33,360 bases of DNA from Giesbergeria sp. (GTDB taxonomy: Bacteria > Pseudomonadota > Gammaproteobacteria > Burkholderiales > Burkholderiaceae_C): assembly GCF_028686475.1 (NCBI RefSeq), contig NZ_JAQUCA010000028.1, forward strand, positions 1-33,360, read 5' to 3'. The translations under genes were made by a program, and so were the position numbers. Of this stretch, positions 8,572-14,521 are shown one piece after another. The notes under the pieces were generated by a model. It did no database searches and was not told the DNA's origin. It saw nothing but the letters and a program-made list of their open reading frames with translations. Each line of letters starts with the position of its first letter. Within the stretch, counting starts at the first letter, position 1.

Positions 8572-10137
8572 ATGTCGCATAAGCCGTTTACCGTGTCGCT
8601 CGTTTCTGTGGCCTTGCTCAGTGCCTGCGTCACCCCCAAAGAGCACCAAAATTGGAAAGAGCCCGAAGCCACGGTTGCCGTAGCGGCAGCCCCCAAAACC
8701 TCAGCCGTTAAAACCATTACCAACTTCTCGCCCGCCCTGCGCTGCATGGACGAGTTGTTCTTGGCTTACGGCAAAAACGGTATCGTTATCACCTCCACCG
8801 GCATCCCCGACGAAACCGGCAAGGTACGCACCGGCACCAAAGAAATGCTGATTACCGCCGTTGCCAAAATGACGGTAAAGAGCAATGCCTTTGAATTCAT
8901 TGATTTTCATGGCGGCGGTGATGATTTGGCACGCTTGTTTGATGCCAAAGGTTCCGAGCGGATGCGGATGCCAGACTATTACATCCGGGGTTCCATCACG
9001 CAAATGGACGACAACACCATTCGCAAGAGCAAAGGCGTAGGGTTTTTTACCCAGTTCCTAGACGGTAGCACCACCAAAGATGCCGCCTATGATTTGCTCA
9101 GTATGGACATGAGTATTGGTGATGCCAGCTCGCGCAAAATTTTGCCGCAAACCAGCACCTCCAACACCATGCTTATCACCAAGCAAGGCAACTCTGCCGA
9201 GCTGGGGGTGGGCAAACTGGGCAAAATTGGCCTGCAATTTAGCCTCGATTTCAGCCGCGCCGAGGGTCTGGGGGCCACCACGCGCACCCTGCTAGAGCTG
9301 GGCCTGATAGAAACACTGGGCAAATTTACCCAAGTGCCGTATTGGCGCTGCTTGGATGTGGATGTCACCAATCCGGTCATCCGAGAGCAAGCCCTCGAAA
9401 TTTACGACACCCTGACCGAAGCCGACAAAATCCTCTATGTGCAGCGCAAACTCGCTGGCAGCATGGCACGTTACAAAGGCCCCATCGATGGCCAAATGAA
9501 CCCCGCCCTCAAAGATGCCATCCTAGAATACCAAGCCCAAAATGGCTTGGTGGCCAATGGCAAGGTCAACTTTGACCTGTACGCCAACCTCATGGACGAT
9601 GTGCAAAACGTTTTGGCCTATGTTCCCAGCACGCCGGTTAGAGGCGCTGCTCCCGCCAGCGCACCCGCGCCCATGCCGGTCTCGCCCACTAGCAGCCCAG
9701 CGGCACCAGCTACCGCGCCTGTGTTCCGCGTCAACCTAGACAGCGACCGGGGTTCACGCCCCAGCTACAAAGTGGGCGACTTCCTGAATATGTCTTTATC
9801 GCTCACGGGCGATGGCACGGTGTATTGTTATTACGAAGACAGCAACCGCCAAGTGGCGCGCATCTTCCCCAACCAGTTTGCGGGCAACCCCACTTTGCGT
9901 GCTGGCAGCACTTTGCGGCTGCCCGCTGGTGGTTTTAAGATTCGTTTTGACCAAGCAGGCAAAGAGCGTGTCGCCTGTATTGGTGCCGACCGCGAGCAAG
10001 TGCTGCCCGGCAGCCTCAAAGGGGCTAAAGACTTAACCCCCTTGCCAGTGCATTCACTCGACGAAGTGGTACAACAATTCCGCCAGTCTAATCCGGCATC
10101 CACTGTCAGTTACGTCGATATTACCGTAGCCCGCTAG
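8572..10137 (+). CDS. CsgG/HfaB-like outer-membrane lipoprotein with peptidoglycan-binding domain and DUF4384
   Basis: Candidate export channel of the cluster. The chosen ATG gives a lipoprotein signal of 18 residues ending in the lipobox LLSAC. Upstream codons in the same frame would spoil this signal. Residues about 30-270 resemble CsgG/HfaB secretion lipoproteins: an N-terminal region with GTKEMLITAV, a YYIRGSITQMDDN segment, a stretch like transmembrane strands (SSRKILPQTSTSNTMLI), and the C-terminal helix ending LGKFTQVPYWRCL. Residues about 287-341 look like a PG_binding_1 domain (GPIDGQMNPALKDAI). A Pro/Ala/Ser linker (about 357-383) leads to a DUF4384-like domain (about 385-480, ending GKERVACIGA). 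CsgG forms the pore for curli subunits. The extra domains could fix the pore to the cell wall. Channel function is inferred from resemblance only. Confidence 0.75.
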   Translation: MSHKPFTVSLVSVALLSACVTPKEHQNWKEPEATVAVAAAPKTSAVKTITNFSPALRCMDELFLAYGKNGIVITSTGIPDETGKVRTGTKEMLITAVAKMTVKSNAFEFIDFHGGGDDLARLFDAKGSERMRMPDYYIRGSITQMDDNTIRKSKGVGFFTQFLDGSTTKDAAYDLLSMDMSIGDASSRKILPQTSTSNTMLITKQGNSAELGVGKLGKIGLQFSLDFSRAEGLGATTRTLLELGLIETLGKFTQVPYWRCLDVDVTNPVIREQALEIYDTLTEADKILYVQRKLAGSMARYKGPIDGQMNPALKDAILEYQAQNGLVANGKVNFDLYANLMDDVQNVLAYVPSTPVRGAAPASAPAPMPVSPTSSPAAPATAPVFRVNLDSDRGSRPSYKVGDFLNMSLSLTGDGTVYCYYEDSNRQVARIFPNQFAGNPTLRAGSTLRLPAGGFKIRFDQAGKERVACIGADREQVLPGSLKGAKDLTPLPVHSLDEVVQQFRQSNPASTVSYVDITVAR

Positions 10138-10147
10138 GCTCCAGACT

Positions 10148-10726
10148 ATGCCAAAAATTCCTACCATTGTCCGCAGTTGTCTTCTGGCCAGCTGGCTGGC
10201 AATGGCAGGAGCGCAGGCAGAATTGATTATCGGGCCAGAGCCGCCAACGCCGGGCGAATCGGCCAAATCGAAAGCCCAGCAGCAGCGCGAAAAAGCCGAG
10301 GCCATCTATCGGGGTCACTCTCCCAACATCATTATTGAGATGGACGAAGAAACCGAGGGCATCCTCAGTCCGCGCAGTGGTGCCCCAACACAAGAGCGGG
10401 CTTTTGAGCAACGCTGGCGCGCACGCATTCTCCAAGACAGCCCCAAACCCGTAGCGCCTGATTTACCTTTGGGGCCAGCGCCGCCCGAGTTACAAAATGC
10501 GCGTGATAAAGCCGCCCAACTGCGTGGGCGCGCGCGCAGCATGTACTACACCGGCACCGGCAATTGGCAAGACCTTGACTTGAGCCAGCGTGATAAAGAT
10601 GGCCTGCCGCTGGTGTATTGCCATAGCACCGACAACGTAGCAGGACGTATCGGCGATGGCACCACTTCTGGGAGCGTAGTGATACTAAATCGCAATGGGC
10701 AGCAAATAAAAGTGCGCTGCCGTTAA
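10148..10726 (+). CDS. Secreted protein of unknown function, second gene of the fibre-like cluster
   Basis: I do not recognise the family. The protein has 192 residues. A signal peptide (about 1-24) ends MAGAQA before ELIIGPEPP. The mature part is polar, and two segments resemble each other: residues about 34-54 (ESAKSKAQQQREKAEAIY) and about 117-139 (ELQNARDKAAQLRGRARSMYY). These may be two short helices that bind the same partner. The C-terminal 45 residues have a glycine-rich beta pattern with two cysteines, one in VYCHSTD and one in the terminal VRCR, likely a disulfide after export. It starts 10 bases after the CsgG-like gene, so the two are almost certainly cotranscribed. It may be an accessory factor in the position CsgE or CsgF hold in curli systems, but no similarity supports that. 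Confidence 0.7.
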   Translation: MPKIPTIVRSCLLASWLAMAGAQAELIIGPEPPTPGESAKSKAQQQREKAEAIYRGHSPNIIIEMDEETEGILSPRSGAPTQERAFEQRWRARILQDSPKPVAPDLPLGPAPPELQNARDKAAQLRGRARSMYYTGTGNWQDLDLSQRDKDGLPLVYCHSTDNVAGRIGDGTTSGSVVILNRNGQQIKVRCR

Positions 10727-10730
10727 AAAG

Positions 10731-10772
10731 ATTCAAAAAATTCAAAAAAACCGTCAACCAAAGCAACCAAAG
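10731..10772 (+). repeat. Two tandem 9-base direct repeats in the gap before the 10817 gene
   Basis: ATTCAAAAA is repeated head to tail at 10731-10739 and 10740-10748. CAACCAAAG is repeated at 10755-10763 and 10764-10772. They fill most of the 90-base gap between two secreted-protein genes. They could be regulator half-sites at 9-base spacing or slippage products. No clear promoter boxes were found beside them. Confidence 0.6.
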
Positions 10773-10816
10773 AGGCGTTGTTGCAGTAAAAATATCAAAC
10801 AAATGGGGGGTGTAGC

Positions 10817-11134
10817 GTGAAGAAGCTTTTCCTTGCTGGATTGGCCCTCTGCGCTGGCTGGGTCTCTGTGGTGCAAGCACAGGTAGCAGTCAATGTATCA
10901 GGGAGCAATGTCAGCGTGCAAACCGGCGGCAGCAATGGCTCAATGGCCAGCAACACTACGGCCACTTTAGGCCCCGATGTAGAAATGGAAGGGGTAGCCG
11001 TGATTAATGAGGAAGTCTTCATTGATGGCGTGAAAGTCCCCCACGGAAAAACCAGCTACTTTAGCAAAAAATCGGGTAAATCCTATACCATTCGGTGGGG
11101 TAAAAACGGCAACATAGCCGTTCAAGAAAAGTAA
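10817..11134 (+). CDS. Small secreted Gly/Ser/Asn-rich protein of the fibre-like cluster
   Basis: A 105-residue protein starting at GTG, with a run of six G at 10805-10810 as probable ribosome binding site. An ATG just upstream reads into a stop within five codons. The signal peptide ends VVQA (about residue 21). The mature N-terminus alternates polar and small residues (VNVSGSNVSVQTGGSNGSM), a pattern expected for beta strands. The C-terminal half reads VFIDGVKVPHGKTSYFSKK and onward, a compact beta-rich module. It is not the 37-residue repeat seen in its neighbours but shares its composition. It could be a minor fibre subunit or nucleator. Function is not known from the sequence. Confidence 0.7.
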   Translation: MKKLFLAGLALCAGWVSVVQAQVAVNVSGSNVSVQTGGSNGSMASNTTATLGPDVEMEGVAVINEEVFIDGVKVPHGKTSYFSKKSGKSYTIRWGKNGNIAVQEK

Positions 11135-11150
11135 ACAAGGGAGAGGCCCA

Positions 11151-12050
11151 GTGAACCATCCATTCAAACACTTCCAGCGAAAAATACGCCTTTGGGGCAG
11201 TGTTGGCCTGCTGTGGGCTGGTTTGCAAACGGCTTGGGCCATTCAGCCGGTCAGTGCCCCAGTAGCGCAAGTCTTAGAGGCACAATCACAAAGCCTTAAT
11301 TTGTGGCAATTGGCCGATAACCCCGAAGTCTTTATTTTTGATTTTCCGGGCTTGGCCTACCAAGGGCGCAGTTTTAACCGCATTACCCAGTTTACCGAAC
11401 AACAATTCAGCGAGCCTTACCCTCGGGTACTCAATAACCAAGAGTTAGCGCGCTATATTCAGGCTTCGCGCCGTACCCAAACCGATTTTGCCTTTGGACA
11501 CGATGTCTTGGTCTCTGAGTTGGTACAGTTTTTTAATTATGCTCTGCGTGATAAAGTAGAACTTTACCCCGAAGAGCTGGTTATTCGTGATTTTCTGTTA
11601 GAGCAAGGTTTAATCCGTTTTTGGCGTGGTTTTTATCAAGGCTTGCGCCCAGATGCCGTAGTGTTGGCAGTGCCTCAGGTACAAGCGCGCAAATCTGATG
11701 AACCTATGGTAACCGCCCAAGCCCGTGCTACCATTTTGTTGCACGAACTGGCCCACGCCGAGTATTATACCAATGTTCATTTTCGCAAATTTTGCCAACG
11801 CTTTTGGTACGAAATTCTACAACCCGAGCAGCGCGAGGCATTTAAGCGCTTTCTGGCTAATTTTAACTATGCAGTAGCCAACGAAGAGCTTCTCATCAAC
11901 GAGATGCAGGCTTACCTGATGTTCACGCCAGACCGCCATTCTTTCAGTGCGCGTAAACTGGGGGTTTCTGAAGAAGAACTGCAATCTATGCGTAATGCCT
12001 TTCGCAGCAAGGTGCCTCCCATTCCGCTGCCCATGCCAGGAGATATGTGA
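11151..12050 (+). CDS. Exported putative zinc metallopeptidase (HExxH protein)
   Basis: A 299-residue protein starting at GTG, preceded by GGGAGAGG. A signal peptide (about residues 1-30) ends QTAWA. The central motif HELAH at 198-202 in TILLHELAHAEYY is a zincin HExxH site (H198, E199, H202). About 45-50 residues later, NEELLINEMQAY offers glutamates (E245, E246, E251) that could be the third metal ligand, as in gluzincins. I do not recognise the subfamily. Its place between small secreted proteins, with a 1-base stop/start overlap to the next gene (TGATG), suggests it acts on cluster products: trimming subunits, removing misfolded ones, or opening the cell wall. Sampled GC is low: one 60-base line at 11521 counts to 40%. 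Peptidase activity is inferred from the motif. Confidence 0.72.
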   Translation: MNHPFKHFQRKIRLWGSVGLLWAGLQTAWAIQPVSAPVAQVLEAQSQSLNLWQLADNPEVFIFDFPGLAYQGRSFNRITQFTEQQFSEPYPRVLNNQELARYIQASRRTQTDFAFGHDVLVSELVQFFNYALRDKVELYPEELVIRDFLLEQGLIRFWRGFYQGLRPDAVVLAVPQVQARKSDEPMVTAQARATILLHELAHAEYYTNVHFRKFCQRFWYEILQPEQREAFKRFLANFNYAVANEELLINEMQAYLMFTPDRHSFSARKLGVSEEELQSMRNAFRSKVPPIPLPMPGDM

Positions 12051-12364
12051 TGCGAGTGAAGACACTTGGTATTTTATTGGGTACGGGTTTGCTGGCAACT
12101 TCTGCTGCCTCGGTTTGGGCGCAAGCCAACCAGCGTACTAGCATTCAGGGCAACACCCAAATCAATGTTAGCACGCAAAACATGACAGCCATTGCCACAG
12201 GCGAAAACAACGTAGCTAAAAACAGGATAGGTGTGATAAAAGGCGATAAACGCGGCGATACCAACATCAGCGTTGTTACCAAAGATGTGACCACCATTTC
12301 TAGCGGGCGTAATAAAAAAGCATGTACCAATATTGGAGGAATTGTCAGCGATGAATGCAAATAA
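12050..12364 (+). CDS. Divergent member of the 104-residue repeat family, with cysteines
   Basis: It has exactly 104 residues, like the three tandem proteins at 13375-14422, and the same plan: a signal peptide (to about residue 24, ending VWA) followed by two repeats. Repeat one holds SIQGNTQINVSTQN, then TAIATGENNVAKN, then GVIKG. Repeat two is degenerate (DTNISVVTKDV, ISSGRNKKACTNIGGI). The shared frame is xIQGNTxI, then AxxxGxxNxAxN, then GxIxG. Unlike the others it has two cysteines, in KACTN and at the end DECK. It starts at an ATG overlapping the stop of the peptidase gene, with AGGAG upstream. By curli logic it could be a nucleator or cap, since it is single-copy and divergent. That is inference. 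Confidence 0.75.
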   Translation: MRVKTLGILLGTGLLATSAASVWAQANQRTSIQGNTQINVSTQNMTAIATGENNVAKNRIGVIKGDKRGDTNISVVTKDVTTISSGRNKKACTNIGGIVSDECK

Positions 12365-12665
12365 ATACACCATCCGTGCCTTGCTCATCGCATCGGCATT
12401 GGCCTTGCCATTCAGTGCACAAGCCGTGCAGGGCTTAGATTCTTCCGGGCAAACCAAGGTCAACAAAGCACTGGCCGAGCGTTGGGTGCGACAAGACAAT
12501 ACACAGAAAAAAACACCCGCAGAAGAAAGGCGGGTCACCAATATCGGTAGCAGACGCGATGGCACCTGCAATGTGAATGTAGGCACAGCCCAACCCGATA
12601 GCCGTGGCCGGGCACCTAGAAACATTGTGGTTACCACCAAAGAAGTCGTCAACGTTTGCCGGTAA
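12351..12665 (+). CDS. Small secreted protein with two cysteines, fibre-like cluster
   Basis: A 104-residue protein from the ATG at 12351, which overlaps the end of the preceding gene by 14 bases. GGAGGA lies 10 bases upstream. The signal peptide ends PFSAQA (about residue 25). The C-terminal half has TNIGSRRDGTCNVNVGTA, then NIVVTTKEVVNVCR at the very end. The motif NIVVTTKEV recalls NISVVTKDV in the preceding protein, so this may be a strongly diverged relative of the repeat family in a different arrangement. Two cysteines may form a disulfide in the periplasm or outside. The ending of cysteine plus a basic residue is shared with the products at 10148 and 12050. Role unknown. Confidence 0.68.
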   Translation: MNANKYTIRALLIASALALPFSAQAVQGLDSSGQTKVNKALAERWVRQDNTQKKTPAEERRVTNIGSRRDGTCNVNVGTAQPDSRGRAPRNIVVTTKEVVNVCR

Positions 12666-12674
12666 AATTTGGGT

Positions 12675-13343
12675 ATGAAAAAATTTAATCATTTCACTGC
12701 TTGGTCGCGTGTGGCTGCACTGCTGTTGGGCAGTTTGGCTATCAGTACCGCCCATGCCCAAGGTAATTTTGAGGATGAAGAAAAATTGCGCGCCCTAGAG
12801 CGCGCCATGCAAACTTCGTCCGAGCCAGCGGCACAGCCTCAGCATAAACAGCAGCGGCGTACCCGTGCGATTGTGTTCGAGAATGAGCAAGAATCTGCCC
12901 CCATGCAGCAACAGCAACAGCAACCCAGCTATGGCAATGCGCCACAGCAGCCTAGCCGAGCTATGGCCATTATGGATTGTGCTGGTTTGCCCCCAGGGGT
13001 CAGAACCATCGGTGTCGATTTTGCTATCCAATTTAGAGTGGGTAGCGCGGTGGTTTCGCCCACTTCAGAGCGCACCCTTAACCAAATTGCCCGTATTCTG
13101 GCCCTATCGCCCGAGCGTTGCGTGATTGTGGAAGGCCACACCGATGCCACCGGCAATTACGAGCGCAACCTAGAACTTTCTCACGACCGCGCCAATTCGG
13201 TAGTTAATTTTATTTCTGACCGCAACGGAATCGATCGCCGCCGCTTGGTGCCCATAGGCAAAGGTTCTAGCGATCCTGTGCAAAATCTCGATGCACGTGA
13301 TCCCAAAAATCGCCGTGTAGTGTTCAAGGTAGTGACTGGTTAA
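12675..13343 (+). CDS. OmpA-like peptidoglycan-binding protein
   Basis: A 222-residue protein with a signal peptide ending STAHA (about residue 28) and no lipobox cysteine. A low-complexity, glutamine-rich linker follows (six Q in a row near residue 80). The OmpA C-terminal domain spans about 113-221: FRVGSAVVSPTS, VEGHTDATGNYE, LSHDRANSVVNFI, LVPIGKGSSDP, KNRRVVFKV. The two residues that hold diaminopimelate in OmpA domains are present, Asp157 in GHTD and Arg172 in SHDRA, at the standard spacing of 15. It therefore probably binds the cell wall. With no lipid anchor and no beta barrel it may bridge the wall to the CsgG-like protein or to the fibre subunits. The gap to the previous gene is 9 bases. 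Confidence 0.87.
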   Translation: MKKFNHFTAWSRVAALLLGSLAISTAHAQGNFEDEEKLRALERAMQTSSEPAAQPQHKQQRRTRAIVFENEQESAPMQQQQQQPSYGNAPQQPSRAMAIMDCAGLPPGVRTIGVDFAIQFRVGSAVVSPTSERTLNQIARILALSPERCVIVEGHTDATGNYERNLELSHDRANSVVNFISDRNGIDRRRLVPIGKGSSDPVQNLDARDPKNRRVVFKVVTG

Positions 13344-13374
13344 GTCGGTCAATTTTCTAATACGAGAGAAAATT

Positions 13375-13689
13375 ATGCGTTTAGTCTCTATCATGGTAGC
13401 TGCAACTTTGCTGTCTGCCCCTGCATTGGCCCAACAAATTCAGCGCAGTAGCAATCCCCAGGGCGTGCAAATTCAGGGCAACACCACTATTCAAGCAGAA
13501 AATCAAAATACTTCTGCGCTTGCGGTGGGGCAAGGCAACGACAGCAGAAATATCAGTGGTGCTATCAAAGGTGGCACCCAAATTCAGGGCAACACCGAAA
13601 TTCGTGCCAAACAAGTCAATTCTACGGCTGTCACCGTCGGCAAGGACAATAAAGCTTCTAACGAAGCGGGTGTGATTGGTGGCAAATAA
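13375..13689 (+). CDS. Repeat-built secreted protein 1 of 3 (candidate fibre subunit)
   Basis: A 104-residue protein with a signal peptide ending APALA (about residue 19), then a short QQIQRSSNPQG lead and two repeats of about 37 residues. The first begins VQIQGNTTIQAENQN and contains SALAVGQGNDSRN, ending GAIKGG. The second begins TQIQGNTEIRAKQVN and contains TAVTVGKDNKASN, ending GVIGGK. The G-x-x-N-x-A-x-N core with alternating small, polar and aliphatic residues resembles the strand-turn-strand repeats of curlins (S-x5-G-x-x-N-x-A), though it is not a canonical curlin repeat. It has no cysteine or tryptophan. It is the most divergent of the three tandem copies. Its own start region (CGAGAG before the ATG) differs from the 33-base segment shared by the other two. 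Fibre formation is inferred. Confidence 0.78.
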   Translation: MRLVSIMVAATLLSAPALAQQIQRSSNPQGVQIQGNTTIQAENQNTSALAVGQGNDSRNISGAIKGGTQIQGNTEIRAKQVNSTAVTVGKDNKASNEAGVIGGK

Positions 13690-13700
13690 TTCATTTTTTG

Positions 13701-14107
13701 TTAATGGTTCAGTTTTTTCACTAGGAGGATGGTATGCGTTTAATTTCTATGATGATTGCTGCTGTTGTAGTTTCTGCTCCAGCTTTTGCCCAAAAAACCC
13801 AACAAAGCAGCAACCCCCAAGGTGTGCAGATTCAGGGTAATACCAACATCCAAGCCGAGAACAAAAACGTCTCGGCGGTGGCAGTGGGTGAAGGCAACGA
13901 AGCCAGAAACACTACCGGTGCTATCAAGGGTGGTACCCAAATCCAAGGTAACACCAATATCAACGCCAAGCAAACCAATGCCAGCGCTGTCGCAGTGGGT
14001 AAAAATAACACTGCCGCTAACGAAGCTGGCGTGATTGGCGGTAAATAATTACAATTACAGTCATTAGTTACTGGTTAATGGTTCAATTTTTTCACTAGGA
14101 GTATGCT
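13701..14107 (+). repeat. Duplicated 33-base upstream segments of subunit genes 2 and 3
   Basis: The bases directly before the second and third subunit genes (13701-13733 and 14075-14107) match at 30 of 33 positions. Both start TTAATGGTTCA, continue with a run of T, TCACTAGGAG, and end at the ATG. AGGAG is the ribosome binding site in both. The unit duplicated in tandem was therefore gene plus leader, and the two genes keep the same translation signals. Confidence 0.85.
13734..14048 (+). CDS. Repeat-built secreted protein 2 of 3 (candidate fibre subunit)
   Basis: A 104-residue protein with a signal peptide ending APAFA, then two repeats of about 37 residues (VQIQGNTNIQAENKN... and TQIQGNTNINAKQTN...). 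It differs from the third copy at 7 of 104 residues by direct comparison, and from the first copy at many more. Within each repeat the constant positions are Q-I-Q-G-N-T, an asparagine before SAVAVG, the N-x-A-x-N pair and G-x-I-x-G-G, which suggests one turn or layer of a beta solenoid or amyloid stack per repeat. AGGAGG lies 6 bases ahead of the ATG. The gene is separated by about 45 bases from gene 1 and 59 bases from gene 3, with no terminator between. Confidence 0.8.
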   Translation: MRLISMMIAAVVVSAPAFAQKTQQSSNPQGVQIQGNTNIQAENKNVSAVAVGEGNEARNTTGAIKGGTQIQGNTNINAKQTNASAVAVGKNNTAANEAGVIGGK

Positions 14108-14422
14108 ATGCGTTTGATTTCTATGATGATTGCTGCTGTTGTGGTTTCTGCTCCCGCTTTTGCCCAACAATCCCAACAAAGCAGCAACCCCCAAGGTGTG
14201 CAGATTCAGGGCAACACCAACATCCAAGCCGAGAACAAGAACGTCTCGGCGGTGGCAGTGGGTGAAGGCAACGAAGCCAAAAACACCACCGGCGCTATCA
14301 AGGGTGGTACCCAAATCCAAGGTAACACCAATATCACCGCCAAGCAAAAAAATGCCAGCGCTGTAGCCGTGGGCAAAGACAACAAAGCTGCCAACGAAGC
14401 AGGCGTGATTGGCGGCAAGTAA
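14108..14422 (+). CDS. Repeat-built secreted protein 3 of 3 (candidate fibre subunit)
   Basis: A 104-residue near copy of the preceding protein. The signal peptide and first repeat are the same apart from three substitutions. The four changes in the second repeat swap N/T for D/K (NITAKQKN, GKDNKAAN). The substitutions fall on polar positions expected to face outward, while the Gly, Asn and Val core is unchanged, so selection seems to keep the fold. It is the last gene of the cluster, followed by a hairpin at 14433-14451 and a strong terminator at 14468-14504. As with the other copies, surface export through the CsgG-like protein is my inference from context. Confidence 0.8.
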   Translation: MRLISMMIAAVVVSAPAFAQQSQQSSNPQGVQIQGNTNIQAENKNVSAVAVGEGNEAKNTTGAIKGGTQIQGNTNITAKQKNASAVAVGKDNKAANEAGVIGGK

Positions 14423-14432
14423 GCTGCTGTGC

Positions 14433-14451
14433 CTTAGCCTCAAAGGCTAAG
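14433..14451. other. Small perfect hairpin after the last subunit gene
   Basis: CTTAGCCT (14433-14440) and AGGCTAAG (14444-14451) form an 8-bp stem on a CAA loop. No T-run follows, so it is not itself a terminator. It may protect the 3' end of the upstream mRNA from exonucleases, which would favour abundant subunit message. Confidence 0.6.
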
Positions 14452-14467
14452 CACCATAGCCACACCA

Positions 14468-14504
14468 CGGTGGGCCAGAAAATGATCTGGCCCACCGTTT
14501 TTTT
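14468..14504 (+). terminator. Strong Rho-independent terminator of the fibre-like cluster
   Basis: A 12-bp perfect stem, CGGTGGGCCAGA (14468-14479) with TCTGGCCCACCG (14486-14497), on a 6-base loop, followed directly by seven T (14498-14504). It lies 45 bases after the last subunit gene and just before the convergent diguanylate cyclase gene. There is no T-run on the minus side, so it terminates the plus strand only. Confidence 0.95.
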
Positions 14505-14521
14505 ATGCGCTCTCAAATGGC

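Noticed and set aside
13375-14422. Repeated DNA that could be mistaken for a CRISPR array
   Set aside because: The repeats are whole reading frames with ribosome binding sites and signal peptides, not short direct repeats with unique spacers.
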